Shown in pieces: positions 41,911-49,812 of a DNA stretch of 49,812 nucleotides. A model generated the notes under the pieces. It searched no databases. It had not been told where the DNA came from and saw nothing but the letters and a program-made list of their open reading frames with translations. The position numbers and the translations under genes were made by a program. The DNA is from Mangrovicoccus sp. HB161399 (lineage in GTDB: Bacteria; Pseudomonadota; Alphaproteobacteria; Rhodobacterales; Rhodobacteraceae), in assembly GCF_013184745.1 (NCBI RefSeq), contig NZ_JAATVU010000042.1, forward strand, positions 1 to 49,812. The letters run 5' to 3'. Position 1 is the first letter of the stretch; each line of letters begins with the position of its first letter.

Positions 41911-42840
41911 ATGATCCTGGACCATCAGATCAGGGCCTCCCTCATGCTGCGCGAGAACATCAACGACCTCATCGCCCTGGCCGCCGTCGCGGAAGAGCGT
42001 AGCTTCACCCGCGCCGCCGCGCGGCTGAACGTGTCGCAATCGGCGCTGAGCCACACGATCAAGGGGCTGGAGGCGCGGCTGGGGCTGAGGCTGCTGACTC
42101 GGACGACGCGCTCGGTCGCGCCGACGCTGGAGGGCGAGGACCTGCTGGCGACGCTGAACCCCTGCTTCGAGAAGATCGAGGCGCGGCTGCAGGCGCTGAA
42201 CGACGCGCGCGACCAGCCGACCGGCACGGTCCGGATCGTGGCGGTGGAATACGCGATCGAGACGATCCTCTGGCCGAAGCTGTCGCCGGTGCTGAAGGCG
42301 CATCCGGCGGTCAATGTCGAGCTGGTGATGGATTACGGCTATACCGACCTGGCCTCGTCGCAATGCGATGCCGGGGTGCGCTATGGCGAGCAGGTCAGCG
42401 AGGGCATGATCTCGATGCGGATCGGCCCGGACGAGCGGATGATCTGCGTCGGCGCGCCGGAGTATTTCGCGGTGGCGGGCGTCCCCGGCACGCCGCAGGA
42501 ACTCGGCGCTCATCGCTGCATCAACCTGCGGCTCTCGACCCATGGGGCGCTCTATGCCTGGGAGTTCGAAGATGCCGATGGCCACGAGATCCGCGTCCGG
42601 GTGCAGGGCCAGGCCTGCTTCAACACGATCAACCCGGTGATGCGGGCGGCGGTGGACGGCCACGGGCTGGCGCTGATCCCCGAGCGGCTGGCCGAGTCGC
42701 ACCTGGCCTCCGGGGCGCTGGCGACCTGCCTCGACGCGTTCTGCCCGCGCTTCCCGGGCTTCCACCTCTACTATCCCAGCCGCCAGCGCCCCTCCTCGGC
42801 CTTCCAGGTCGTGCTCGACGCGCTGCGCGAGCGCGGCTGA
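41911..42840 (+). CDS. LysR-family regulator
   Basis: The 309-residue protein has the LysR winged helix (INDLIALAAVAEERSFTRAAARLNVSQSALSHTIKGLEARLGLRLLTRTTRSVAPT) and a full substrate-binding domain (GTVRIVAVEYAIETILWPKLSPVLKAHPAVNVELVMDYGYTDLASSQCDAGVRYGE). The group (CrgA/PA-type) commonly controls adjacent SDR, aldo/keto reductase and cupin genes. A start at 41947 (MLRENINDL) is equally possible. It is probably the working regulator of this cluster because the second LysR nearby is only a fragment. Confidence 0.92.
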   Translation: MILDHQIRASLMLRENINDLIALAAVAEERSFTRAAARLNVSQSALSHTIKGLEARLGLRLLTRTTRSVAPTLEGEDLLATLNPCFEKIEARLQALNDARDQPTGTVRIVAVEYAIETILWPKLSPVLKAHPAVNVELVMDYGYTDLASSQCDAGVRYGEQVSEGMISMRIGPDERMICVGAPEYFAVAGVPGTPQELGAHRCINLRLSTHGALYAWEFEDADGHEIRVRVQGQACFNTINPVMRAAVDGHGLALIPERLAESHLASGALATCLDAFCPRFPGFHLYYPSRQRPSSAFQVVLDALRERG

Positions 42841-42869
42841 GGGCCCGGCTCGCGCCGGACCCTGAAGGG

Positions 42870-43036
42870 TCAGTGGGCGGTCCGGCCGCCATCGGCGACG
42901 AAGATCGTGCCATTGACGAAGCTTGCTCCCGGCGAGGCGAGGAACAGCACCGCCGCGGCGATCTCCCCGGGCTTCGCGGCGCGCTTCATCGGGCTGTTGG
43001 CCATCAGCGCCGCCGAGATCTCCGGATCGGCTGCCG
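42870..43036 (-). pseudogene. SDR C-terminal fragment
   Basis: The minus strand reads DPEISAALMANSPMKRAAKP and then GEIAAAVLFLASPGASFVNGTIFVADGGRTAH-stop, the last ~55 residues of a short-chain dehydrogenase with the usual 'ASFVNGTIFVADGG' end. The remaining ~190 residues are absent. At ~43036 the sequence switches to plus-strand LysR coding sequence. Confidence 0.8.
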
Positions 43037-43037
43037 G

Positions 43038-43578
43038 GTCGAGCTCGACCTGCGCGACGAGATCGTCGACCTGCAGAGCGGCGACTGGGACCTGTCGGTG
43101 GGGCCGGCTGGCGGAGCCGAGCCTGAAATCCCGCCGGGTCGGCAGCTACGGCCAGTATCTCGTCGCCGCGCCCCGGCTGCTGGAGGAGCGGGCCGCGCCG
43201 CGCTCGCCCGGCGACCCTGCCGCCTTCCCGCTGGTTGCCAACGCCGCGCTGGCCGATCCCGCGGGCTGGGTCTTCACCGATGCCGCAGGCTGCCAGGCGA
43301 AAGTGCGGGGCGACATCGCCGCGACGGTCTCGACGACGCCGGCCGTCCTGGCCGGGGCGCTGTGCAGGCCGGGTGGCGCGGTGCTGCCGAGCTTCCTGGT
43401 GGATGGCTTTCTCGGCGAGGGGCGGCTGGTCCGGCTGCTGCCGGACTGGCGCCTGAAGGAGGGCGGGATCCGCATCGTCTATCCGCCGGGGCGGTTCCGC
43501 CTGCCGCGTGTCGCCGCCTTTGCGGACATGCTGGCCCGCGCTTCCGAACCGTCCGCGTTGGCGGCGCAGTCCGGCTGA
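43038..43578 (+). pseudogene. LysR effector-domain fragment, frameshifted
   Basis: The plus strand reads VELDLRDEIVDLQSGDWDLSV in one frame and RLAEPSLKSRRVGSYGQYLV in the next, a frameshift at ~43101, then continues to RVAAFADMLARASEPSALAAQSG-stop. This is the C-terminal half of a LysR substrate-binding domain. The DNA-binding domain is missing. With the adjacent SDR fragment it marks a deletion that removed a divergent promoter and both 5' ends. Confidence 0.8.
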
Positions 43579-43639
43579 ACGCGGCAGGCGCCCCCTGCCG
43601 GCCGTCCATTTCATGCATCCCTTTCATGAGTAGCTTGAA

Positions 43640-43675
43640 TATTGCGGCGATTATCCGGGGGGCAGTGCCGCAATA
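43640..43675. promoter_or_regulatory. Inverted repeat and shared motif before the aldo/keto reductase
   Basis: TATTGCGGC (43640-43648) and GCCGCAATA (43667-43675) are perfect 9-bp inverted copies with an 18-bp spacer. Inside lies GCGGCGATTATCCGGGG, shared with the cupin promoter. It ends 90 bp before the gene start and is a good operator candidate. Confidence 0.5.
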
Positions 43676-43765
43676 GATCAGGGTCACACAGCGCGGCGCT
43701 GCCATGGGGGCAGGGGCCGCAGGAGACCGCGGCCCCTCCGGGCCGCAGACGGAAAGGACGACCAG

Positions 43766-44626
43766 ATGATCCTCGAGGAAACCCTCACCCTCCCGAACGG
43801 CGTCGCGATGCCGAAGCTGGCGCTCGGCACCTGGATGATCGAAGACGGCAAGGCCGCCGAGGCCGTGAAGGCTGCCGTGGAGATCGGCTACCGCCATATC
43901 GACACCGCCCAGGCCTATGGCAACGAGCGCGGCGTCGGGATCGGCATCCGCAGCTGCGGCGTGGCGCGCGAGCAGCTCTTCGTGCAGACCAAGCTGGCCG
44001 CCGAGATCAAGGACTTCGACGGCGCCAGGGCCGCCATCGACGGCTCGCTGGAGACGCTCGGCCTCGGCCATATCGACCTGATGGTGATCCACAGCCCGAA
44101 ACCCTGGATGGAATTCTCCGGCGGGGAGCGCTTCTTCGAGGGCAATCTCGCGGCCTGGAGCGTGCTGGAGGAGGCCATGGAGGCCGGCAAGATCCGCGCC
44201 ATCGGCGTGTCGAATTTCGACGAGGAGGACCTGGCGAACCTGATCGCGAACGCCCGCGTGAAGCCGATGATCAACCAGGTTCTGGCGCATGTCGCCAACA
44301 CGCCCTTCGCGCTGATCGACTATTGCAAGGCCAACGGCATCGCGGTCGAGGCCTATTCGCCGATCGCCCACGGCAAGATCCTCGACCATGCGGGCATCGG
44401 CGAGATGGCGGCGAAATACGGCGTGACGGTGCCGCAGCTCTGCATCCGCTACGTGCTGCAGCTGGGCCTGGCGGCGCTGCCGAAGACGGCGAATCCGGCG
44501 CACATGAAGTCGAATGCCGAGGTCGATTTCGAGATTTCCGACGCCGACATGGAGGCGCTGAAGGCGATCGAGACGATCCGGGACTACGGCGACGCCAGCG
44601 TCTTCCCGGTCTACCAGAAAGTCTGA
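43766..44626 (+). CDS. Aldo/keto reductase
   Basis: The 286-residue protein is an AKR5-type TIM barrel with catalytic tetrad D46, Y51, K76 and H109 (HIDTAQAYGNE; QTKLAAE; MVIHSPKPW) and the NADPH-binding end LGLAALPKTANPAHMKSNAEV. It reduces aldehydes or ketones with NADPH. Family members act on 2,5-diketo-D-gluconate, methylglyoxal and others; the substrate here is unknown. GGAAAGG lies upstream of the ATG. A good terminator follows at 44650. Confidence 0.94.
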   Translation: MILEETLTLPNGVAMPKLALGTWMIEDGKAAEAVKAAVEIGYRHIDTAQAYGNERGVGIGIRSCGVAREQLFVQTKLAAEIKDFDGARAAIDGSLETLGLGHIDLMVIHSPKPWMEFSGGERFFEGNLAAWSVLEEAMEAGKIRAIGVSNFDEEDLANLIANARVKPMINQVLAHVANTPFALIDYCKANGIAVEAYSPIAHGKILDHAGIGEMAAKYGVTVPQLCIRYVLQLGLAALPKTANPAHMKSNAEVDFEISDADMEALKAIETIRDYGDASVFPVYQKV

Positions 44627-44649
44627 CCGGCATCCGCGCCCAGCGAAGG

Positions 44650-44680
44650 ACGCCCGGTGCAGACATGCTCCGGGCGTTTT
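44650..44680 (+). terminator. Rho-independent terminator of the aldo/keto reductase gene
   Basis: ACGCCCGG (44650-44657) and CCGGGCGT (44670-44677) form an 8-bp stem, the 12-base loop has an inner GCA/TGC pairing, and TTTT ends the element (44677-44680). Confidence 0.8.
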
Positions 44681-44756
44681 CCGTGCGGGGCCCTGCTCAT
44701 GGAAAGGGCCCGGCTGCCCTCGGGAGAGCCGGGCCATTCCGCGTGCTGGAGGGCCG

Positions 44757-45512
44757 GTGTCGGAGGAGCTGGCCGTTGTCGACCTGGATCACCTGCCCGG
44801 TCACCGCGCGGCCCTTGTCAGAGGCGAAATAGAGCGCGGCATGGGCCTGGTCGATCGGCTCGGTCGAGGGCACGGTCGTGTCGGTGCACTTGTCGGAGAT
44901 TTCCAGCATCTCGCCGCCGCCTTCCTGCTCGCCCGCTGCCCGGCCCCGCGCCGCGTCGGTATCGGTCACCCCCGGCGCGATGGCGTTGCCGCGCATCTTC
45001 GTCCCCGAGAGCCGGATCGCGATGTCCAGCGCCGTCGCGTTGATGCCGCCCTTGCCGGTCGTGCAGGCGACGCTGCGGTTCGGCTTGGTGCCGTTGACCG
45101 ACGGGACGTTGACGATCCGGCCCTCGTTGCGCGGCATCATGTGGTTGTTCGCCTCGCGGCGGTAGCGGGACGGCCCGGCGAGGTTGATCTGTATGATCTC
45201 GCCGGATTGCTCGCTGGTGGTCTTCTCGATCGCGTACATCTCGTCGGCGCCCGCGTTGCTGACCATGATGCCGACCTGGCCGAAGGCGGCGGTCGCCTCC
45301 TTGAAGACCCACGGCGGGGCGTCCGGATCGGCGCTGTCGGCAACCACGCCGACCGCCCTGCCGCCCTTCGCCCTCCTTGCCGGGCGCGTCCTTGACGCGC
45401 GCGGTCAGCACGACATGGCGCCTTCCTCGGCGAAGACCTCGGCGATGGCCTTTCCGATGCCCTTGCTGGCGCCGGTGATGACGGCGGTATTTCCTTCGAG
45501 AAGCCTGTGCTC
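44757..45512 (-). pseudogene. Decayed short-chain dehydrogenase
   Basis: Homology runs through three frames: LLEGNTAVITGASKGIGKAI and AEVFAEEGA, then HVVLTARVKDAPGKEGEG, then VADSADPDAPPWVFKEATAAF through FGQVGIMVSNAGADEMYAIEK to ALYFASDKGRAVTGQVIQVD. Frameshifts lie near 45415 and 45350. The catalytic Tyr of YxxxK is Cys (ACTTGK in place of YTTGK) and the Ser region reads NVPS. The start codon and the original stop are also lost. It is a clear pseudogene and not a sequencing problem alone. Confidence 0.88.
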
Positions 45513-45579
45513 CGTGTCTTCCTCTTCTGTCTTCCCTGCCCGGAGCCTGCATGGCCGGGGTCTTTCCGCTGCGCGCGGC

Positions 45580-45948
45580 TCAGGCGGCACCCGGAAGGAT
45601 GCGGCACTTGCGGCAGCGCTCCGAAATCATCGGCGCGAGATTGGAGCTGGCGGCGTATTTCCCGCGAAAGGCGCCGTCGATTGCACCGGCCAAGGCCGGA
45701 TCGGCCGGTTCGAAGGCCACCTCGAAGGACGTGCCGCCGCCGACGATCCTTCCGGCCTTACGCGCCAGCGCTGCCCTGTACCAGCTGGACCGCGCCCCGC
45801 TACGGGGCCGCACATGGACGGCACTCTTGAGACCGGCTGACCAGATGAAGGTCGGCGCGCCTTGGGCGATTCCGTCTGCGCGGAAAGGCGCAATCGTCCG
45901 TCCGTCCGCGACCGCGATCTGAGCCAGCTCCCCGCTGCTCCGGTCCAT
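45580..45948 (-). CDS. DUF2255 family protein
   Basis: I start at MDRSSGELAQIAVADGRTIAPF (ATG 45948, with AGGAGA upstream). The 122-residue protein fits DUF2255: IAPFRADGIAQGAPTFIWSAGLKSAVHVRPRSGARSSWYRAAL, then GRIVGGGTSFEVAFEP, and DGAFRGKYAASSNLAPMISERCR. Members are small cytosolic proteins of unknown role, often beside SDRs, which is the case here. The frame is intact, unlike its two neighbours. Confidence 0.8.
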   Translation of the reverse strand: MDRSSGELAQIAVADGRTIAPFRADGIAQGAPTFIWSAGLKSAVHVRPRSGARSSWYRAALARKAGRIVGGGTSFEVAFEPADPALAGAIDGAFRGKYAASSNLAPMISERCRKCRILPGAA

Positions 45949-46087
45949 CGGCTGTCTCCTTCTGCCGGGGCACCCCGCCATGGGATGCCCTGCCTGAACG
46001 GAGATCTATCCATCCCGCCGCGGCGGAGTGGTCCGCGCGCGGCACCGGCGGTCATGAGAGCCAGTCATCAATGCTGCCGTCCTGCAT

Positions 46088-47180
46088 CATTCCGCGGCCA
46101 GCGGTGCGGGGCCGGCGCGGCGGTCGGCCCAGAGCACGGCCCCAGCGCTGCAACGCCCGCGCTGGCGCCGGCGGCATTGCCCAGGTTGAAGTCCAAGATG
46201 TTGATCGCCGCTTCCATGCTGGGCCGCGGCGGCCTCCACCTGTGTTCCCGCGCTGCAGATGCGTGCCACGCAGGCCGCGGCCGCCCAGGCGGCCAGCCCG
46301 GTCGCTGCGCCCGCGGGCGTGGCCACTGCGAAAGGCACGGCGAGCGAGGCCAGCGCCAGCGCCCCCATCCCGATGGCCGCACCGCCCCAGAGCGACCGGC
46401 CGGCAAGCCTGCCGCCGATCCAGTTGTCCGCGGTCAGCCCGATGCCGATCAGTACCAGCATCAGCGTGACCGTCCCGGCGCCGGCGCCGGCGATCTCCTG
46501 CAGGATCGGCGCGGCATAGGTATAGATCGCGAAGAAGCTGCCGCGAAGAGGATCGTCGCCGCCACGGTGCGCAGCATCTGCGGGCGCAGCAGGGCGCCAA
46601 GCTCGCGCGCGTCAGGACGGCTGCCGCCGCCGGACGCGGGCAGGGTTGCACCGATCCCGCCAAGCGCCATCAGCCCGAGACCGGCGGTTCCGGCGAAGGC
46701 GGCGCGCCAGCCGATCGCGTCCCCGGCCCATGTCGCGGCGGGCACGCCGAGGATGTTGGCGATGCTCAGCTCCATGAACATGGTCGCGACGGCGTTGGCG
46801 CGGCGCGCGGGCGCGACCAGGCTGGTTGCGACCACGGCACCGAAGCCGAAGAAGGCGCCCTGCGCGAAGCTGGTCGCGATCCGCGCCAGAACCAGCGTCC
46901 AGTAGCCCCGGGCCGCCGCCGAGGCGAAGTTGCCGAGCACGAAGAGCGCCATCAGCAGCAGCAGCGTCATCACCGGCGCATCGGCCATGACGCCGGCGGC
47001 ACAGGCGGTGACGATCTGCCCGGCGGCGGGGATCGGAACGCCGAGACTTCCGGCGATGGCGGGCAGGAGGCCCATCGGCGCTAGCTCGGCGGTGCCGACG
47101 CCGAAGGCACCCAGCCCGAGGGCGGGAAGCGGCAGCGTGGAAGGGGCGGTTCCGCCCGGTGCGTCGGTCATTGCAGTCAT
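46088..47180 (-). pseudogene. Decayed MFS transporter
   Basis: The N-terminal part is in one frame (ALGLGAFGVGTAELAPMGLL ... YWTLVLARIATSFAQGAFFGFGAVVATSLVAPARRANAVATMFM ... LLRPQMLRTVAATILFA). It shifts at ~46545 to FFAIYTYAAPILQEIAGAGAG and LMLVLIGIGLTADNWIGGRL, and again near 46240 to INILDFNLGNAAGASAGVAALG. An in-frame loss also removed the loop between helices 2 and 3 (family motif A with Arg residues): the text goes from PVMTLL straight to LLMALFVLGN. It resembles AraJ/DHA1-type exporters. Confidence 0.85.
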
Positions 47181-47366
47181 CTCTGGATGTCTTGGGGCCG
47201 GCGCGGCCGGCCAGACGCCCGTGCGCGGAACGGAGAAATCCCGCCGCACCGGAGGAACGGCGCATTGCGGGCGTGCAATGACCGCAGCCCACAGGGGGAC
47301 GCCGCGCCGCAGAATGCCGCAAGGGCGGGCCGGTCATGAGCCCGCCTCATGGGGGGCGGCCGACGG

Positions 47367-48260
47367 CTAGAATGCGATGCTGGCCGTCACGCCGAAGAGC
47401 GGCGCGGTATCATAGCCGCTCTCGCCGACGACATGGCCGCTGTCGTCCTTGAACTTCATCTTGCCGTCGAAGGAGGCGCCGGCAAAGCCCGAGACCCGCA
47501 TGGCCGGCGAGGGCTGCCAGCTTGCCGACAGGACCACGGGCGTGGACGTGTGGGTTCCGATCCCGCCGGGCACGTCGCTGCCGTCGTCCATGCGGAACTG
47601 GACCTTCTCGGTGCGCGCGCCGAGTCCGATGCGCCAGGCCGGCGCCGCCTGGTAGCTCAAGGACAGGCCCGGACCGCGGGTCGCGCCGATGCCCGGCCCG
47701 TTCGACAGGGTCAGCCGCTCGGTGATCTGCCAGTCGATGACCAGGATCGGCAGGTAGTCGGTATCGTCGTCCGGCGATTGGAAGATGCCGAGCCCGGGCC
47801 CGATGGACAGTCCCGGCGACAGCCTCCAGCTGACGCCGGCAAGCAGCGACGCGGTCGCGGCGTCATCGAGATCGGCTCCGGATTCCCCGGCATAGCCGAA
47901 CTGCGGCATGAGATAGCCGGTCGCCGTCTCCGAGACCCGCATCCGGATCGGCGCGCTGAGCGTGACCTCGCGCACGTCGATCGGGCTGGTCAGGTCGTTG
48001 CGGCCGCCGAAATCGTAGTGGCTGCCGCCGATGCTCAGCCCGATCCCGAAGCTCAGCCCGCCCGGCGTCGCCTTCAGGACCTGTGCGCCGGCATCCCATC
48101 GGGTTAGCGAGATCTCCCCGCCGCGATCGAAATCCGCCTTGGGCATGACCAGAAGGCCGCCCTGGGACCGGACCCGCAGGCCGGAGGGGATGTCCTGGGC
48201 GGCAGCGGGAAGGGCGGACAGGGCAAGTCCGGCGGCAAGCAGGGCAAGGAGTCTGGTCAC
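47367..48260 (-). CDS. Outer-membrane beta-barrel protein
   Basis: The 297-residue product has a signal peptide (MTRLLALLAAGLALSALPAAAQ) and alternating amphipathic strands, e.g. GLSFGIGLSIGGSHYDFGG, VREVTLSAPIRMRVSE, TASLLAGVSWRLSPGLSIGPGLGIF, WRIGLGARTEKVQFRM and a C-terminal LFGVTASIAF ending in Phe, the assembly signal of outer-membrane barrels. It resembles DUF6268-type barrels; the function is unknown. Its ATG overlaps the stop of the upstream Gfo/Idh/MocA gene by four bases, an odd pairing that may come from 3'-end decay of the oxidoreductase. Confidence 0.8.
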   Translation of the reverse strand: MTRLLALLAAGLALSALPAAAQDIPSGLRVRSQGGLLVMPKADFDRGGEISLTRWDAGAQVLKATPGGLSFGIGLSIGGSHYDFGGRNDLTSPIDVREVTLSAPIRMRVSETATGYLMPQFGYAGESGADLDDAATASLLAGVSWRLSPGLSIGPGLGIFQSPDDDTDYLPILVIDWQITERLTLSNGPGIGATRGPGLSLSYQAAPAWRIGLGARTEKVQFRMDDGSDVPGGIGTHTSTPVVLSASWQPSPAMRVSGFAGASFDGKMKFKDDSGHVVGESGYDTAPLFGVTASIAF

Positions 48261-49432
48261 GGGGATGAGGGCTCTCTTCTGGTGTCATGCCGGGGCGGCG
48301 CCCCATGCTCGCGCGGGGCGTCGCGGGTTTCAAGCCCCGGAGAGCCGCTGCGCGCGGGCACGGCCCTTGGCGGCGGTGACCGCCCGATCCGGTCGAGCAG
48401 CTCGTGGAGCTTCACCGCATCGGCGAAGCTCGGTGCCGAGCGGCTGCCGGTGCGGATGTCCCCGGCCATCAGTGCGTACATTCCTGCGATGTTGCGCGCC
48501 CCGGCGAAGTCCGGCCTGCCCCCATGCGCGGAAGCCTCCGGCATCTGCGGGGTCATCTCGCTTTCGCCCCCGCGCGCGCCGCGGATCGAGAGCTGGGCCA
48601 GCTGCTCATGGCCGAGCCCGGCCGTCGCCTGCAGGTCGGCCCCGGTGCCGTCGATCTCCCACAGGAAGTTCGTGCCGCGGCCGGTGCCGCCGCGGTAGTG
48701 AAGCGAGAAGGCGGCGCCGCTGTCCATCGCGCCCTGCACGAGCACCTGGTCGGCTGCGGTCTTGGGGCGGTCCTCGCCGGTTTCGATGACCGTGACCGTG
48801 TCGAAATCGGACAGACTGCGCGCGCCGGCCGGGCCGAACCCGTCCAGCACGTTCTGCACCGAGGCGCGTGCATGGCCCGTCGGGATGTCCTGCATCGTCT
48901 CTCCGTTCGACGTGTCGAAGAGGTAGCAGAGCTCCGCGCTTGTCGTGCCAGCCCAGTTGCCGCCCGAGCCGATCAGCGAGGTCGAGAGAACGCTGCCGAC
49001 ATTGTCCTCCGCCACGAGCTTCTCCAGGTGGAGTATCTCCGGCGGGGTGCGGGCCTGGGTGCCGGACACGGCGACAGCGCCATTCTCCTCCGCCAGCCGC
49101 GCCAGCTGCCGTGCCTCGGCCAGCCGGTTGCCCAGCGGCCATTCGCAATGGACATGCTTTCCGGCTTCCAGCGCCACCGGCTCCAGGTGACGCGGCACCT
49201 TCACGGCCACCACGACGAGGCCGATCTCGGAACTGGCGGCCAGCTCGGCAGGGGAAGCGAAGGCGTGATACAGCCCCGGCGCCTGGGCGGTGCGCTGCGC
49301 GCTTTCCGGCGTCCTGTTGGCGACGCCGACGATCTCGCAGGCAACGGCCAGCGCGGGCTGGAGGGCAGCGGCGGCCCAGTGTCTTCCGGGATTGAGGCCG
49401 ATGACTCCGGTGCGCATCGGGGTTGCGGTCAT
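48257..49432 (-). CDS. Gfo/Idh/MocA-family oxidoreductase (Gal80-like)
   Basis: The 391-residue protein has an N-terminal Rossmann domain (RTGVIGLNPGRHWAAAALQPAL; GLVVVAVKVPRHLEPVALEAGKHVHCEWPLGN, the CEWPLG form of the usual EKPL) and the C-terminal sheet domain (FSLHYRGGTGRGTNFLWEIDGTGADLQ). Gal80-like members bind NAD(P) and act on sugars or serve as regulators. The last ~40 residues (RSPPPRAVPARSGSPGLETRD...) are Arg/Pro-rich and unlike the family's end, so the true end may be lost by a late frameshift near 48370. It overlaps the barrel gene by four bases. Confidence 0.85.
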   Translation of the reverse strand: MTATPMRTGVIGLNPGRHWAAAALQPALAVACEIVGVANRTPESAQRTAQAPGLYHAFASPAELAASSEIGLVVVAVKVPRHLEPVALEAGKHVHCEWPLGNRLAEARQLARLAEENGAVAVSGTQARTPPEILHLEKLVAEDNVGSVLSTSLIGSGGNWAGTTSAELCYLFDTSNGETMQDIPTGHARASVQNVLDGFGPAGARSLSDFDTVTVIETGEDRPKTAADQVLVQGAMDSGAAFSLHYRGGTGRGTNFLWEIDGTGADLQATAGLGHEQLAQLSIRGARGGESEMTPQMPEASAHGGRPDFAGARNIAGMYALMAGDIRTGSRSAPSFADAVKLHELLDRIGRSPPPRAVPARSGSPGLETRDAPREHGAPPRHDTRREPSSP

Positions 49433-49812
49433 GGGGTGCCGTCCCGACTGTCTTTCGCTTGGACCCGCCGCGGCGCGCCGTCACTTGCGAAGATGGCGGC
49501 GCAGGCTTGAACCTGCCCGCCTGATCCGGTCTCTCTTTTGCCTGATCCGGTCATTTCCGACATGGCAGGGTCCTCAGCCTAGCCGGGCCCCGACGCCGGC
49601 TGCAGAACATGGTCCGCCCGCTGCGGACCAGCGGCGGAGACAGGCATGCGCGGGGCGGACCAGACGAGCGGATCGCCGTCCAGCCATGCCGATCCGGAGG
49701 CGCGCATCCCGGCGCGGCACCCGCTGCGGACGAACCGGCAGGCGGCGAAGCGGGCCATGGAGCCGCCGTCGGTCCGAGGCCCATGGCGAACGCGCCCGCC
49801 GGCCGCGACGGC
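49433..49812. other. Non-coding right edge
   Basis: No gene recognised in the last 380 bp. The left part must contain the promoter of the minus-strand Gfo/Idh/MocA gene. Short Pro/Arg-rich frames only. Confidence 0.4.

Noticed and set aside
1-49812. tRNA, rRNA or CRISPR arrays
   Set aside because: No cloverleaf arms, rRNA signatures or regularly spaced short identical repeats were seen on either strand.

Overview
The window is very GC-rich (about 70% by eye) and carries alphaproteobacterial gene families: DUF1254 protein, paired OmpR-type two-component systems, iso-quinoline-oxidoreductase-type molybdoenzyme, SoxR, ZntB/CorA transporter, an FnrL-like box. It most resembles a chromosome segment of a high-GC Rhodobacterales-type organism; the genus cannot be fixed from the sequence. 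No rRNA, tRNA, CRISPR array or complete insertion sequence was seen.

Layout. (1) 0.45-5.5 kb: a winged-helix/TPR regulator faces a four-gene operon (methyltransferase, OsmC protein, FAD monooxygenase-like protein, second OsmC-like protein). (2) 5.5-8.4 kb: mostly non-coding, with one unknown gene and a decayed DMT transporter cut by an IS481 remnant that is joined to an IS66 remnant. (3) 8.4-19.6 kb: the most coherent block. ApbE, a PepSY/flavodoxin/ferredoxin-reductase fusion, a DUF2271 protein with a candidate flavinylation motif (NGITGAS) and an acidic exported protein form one minus-strand operon. Two PepSY proteins, a cytochrome b561, a ferritin-like protein, DoxX and two response regulator/kinase pairs surround it. 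Three promoters in this block carry the same inverted pair of CTGA-N7-CTGA(CGG) sites, so I read it as one two-component-controlled periplasmic redox (flavin/heme) regulon. (4) 19.8-32.7 kb: DUF1254 protein, LysR with divergent EamA transporter, DedA, ZntB-like transporter, META-domain protein, CPBP protease, dUTPase and an exported three-repeat protein, separated by long GC-rich stretches without recognisable genes. One of these stretches is a degenerate ~268-bp tandem array derived from the 3' end of the dedA gene. (5) 32.9-36.7 kb: SoxR, a frameshifted outer-membrane barrel, an AraC regulator broken by a stop codon, and a SoxR-box-like promoter in front of an SDR and an FMN reductase. (6) 36.8-44.6 kb: two-subunit molybdenum hydroxylase, alpha/beta hydrolase, cyclophilin-like protein, cupin, LysR and aldo/keto reductase, with a deletion scar between a lost SDR and a lost LysR. 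(7) 44.7-49.8 kb: SDR and MFS pseudogenes, DUF2255 protein, beta-barrel protein and Gfo/Idh/MocA oxidoreductase.

Two themes stand out: a shared-operator periplasmic flavin/heme redox system (8.4-19.6 kb), and heavy gene decay (at least eight broken genes plus IS debris and low coding density) through the rest of the window.
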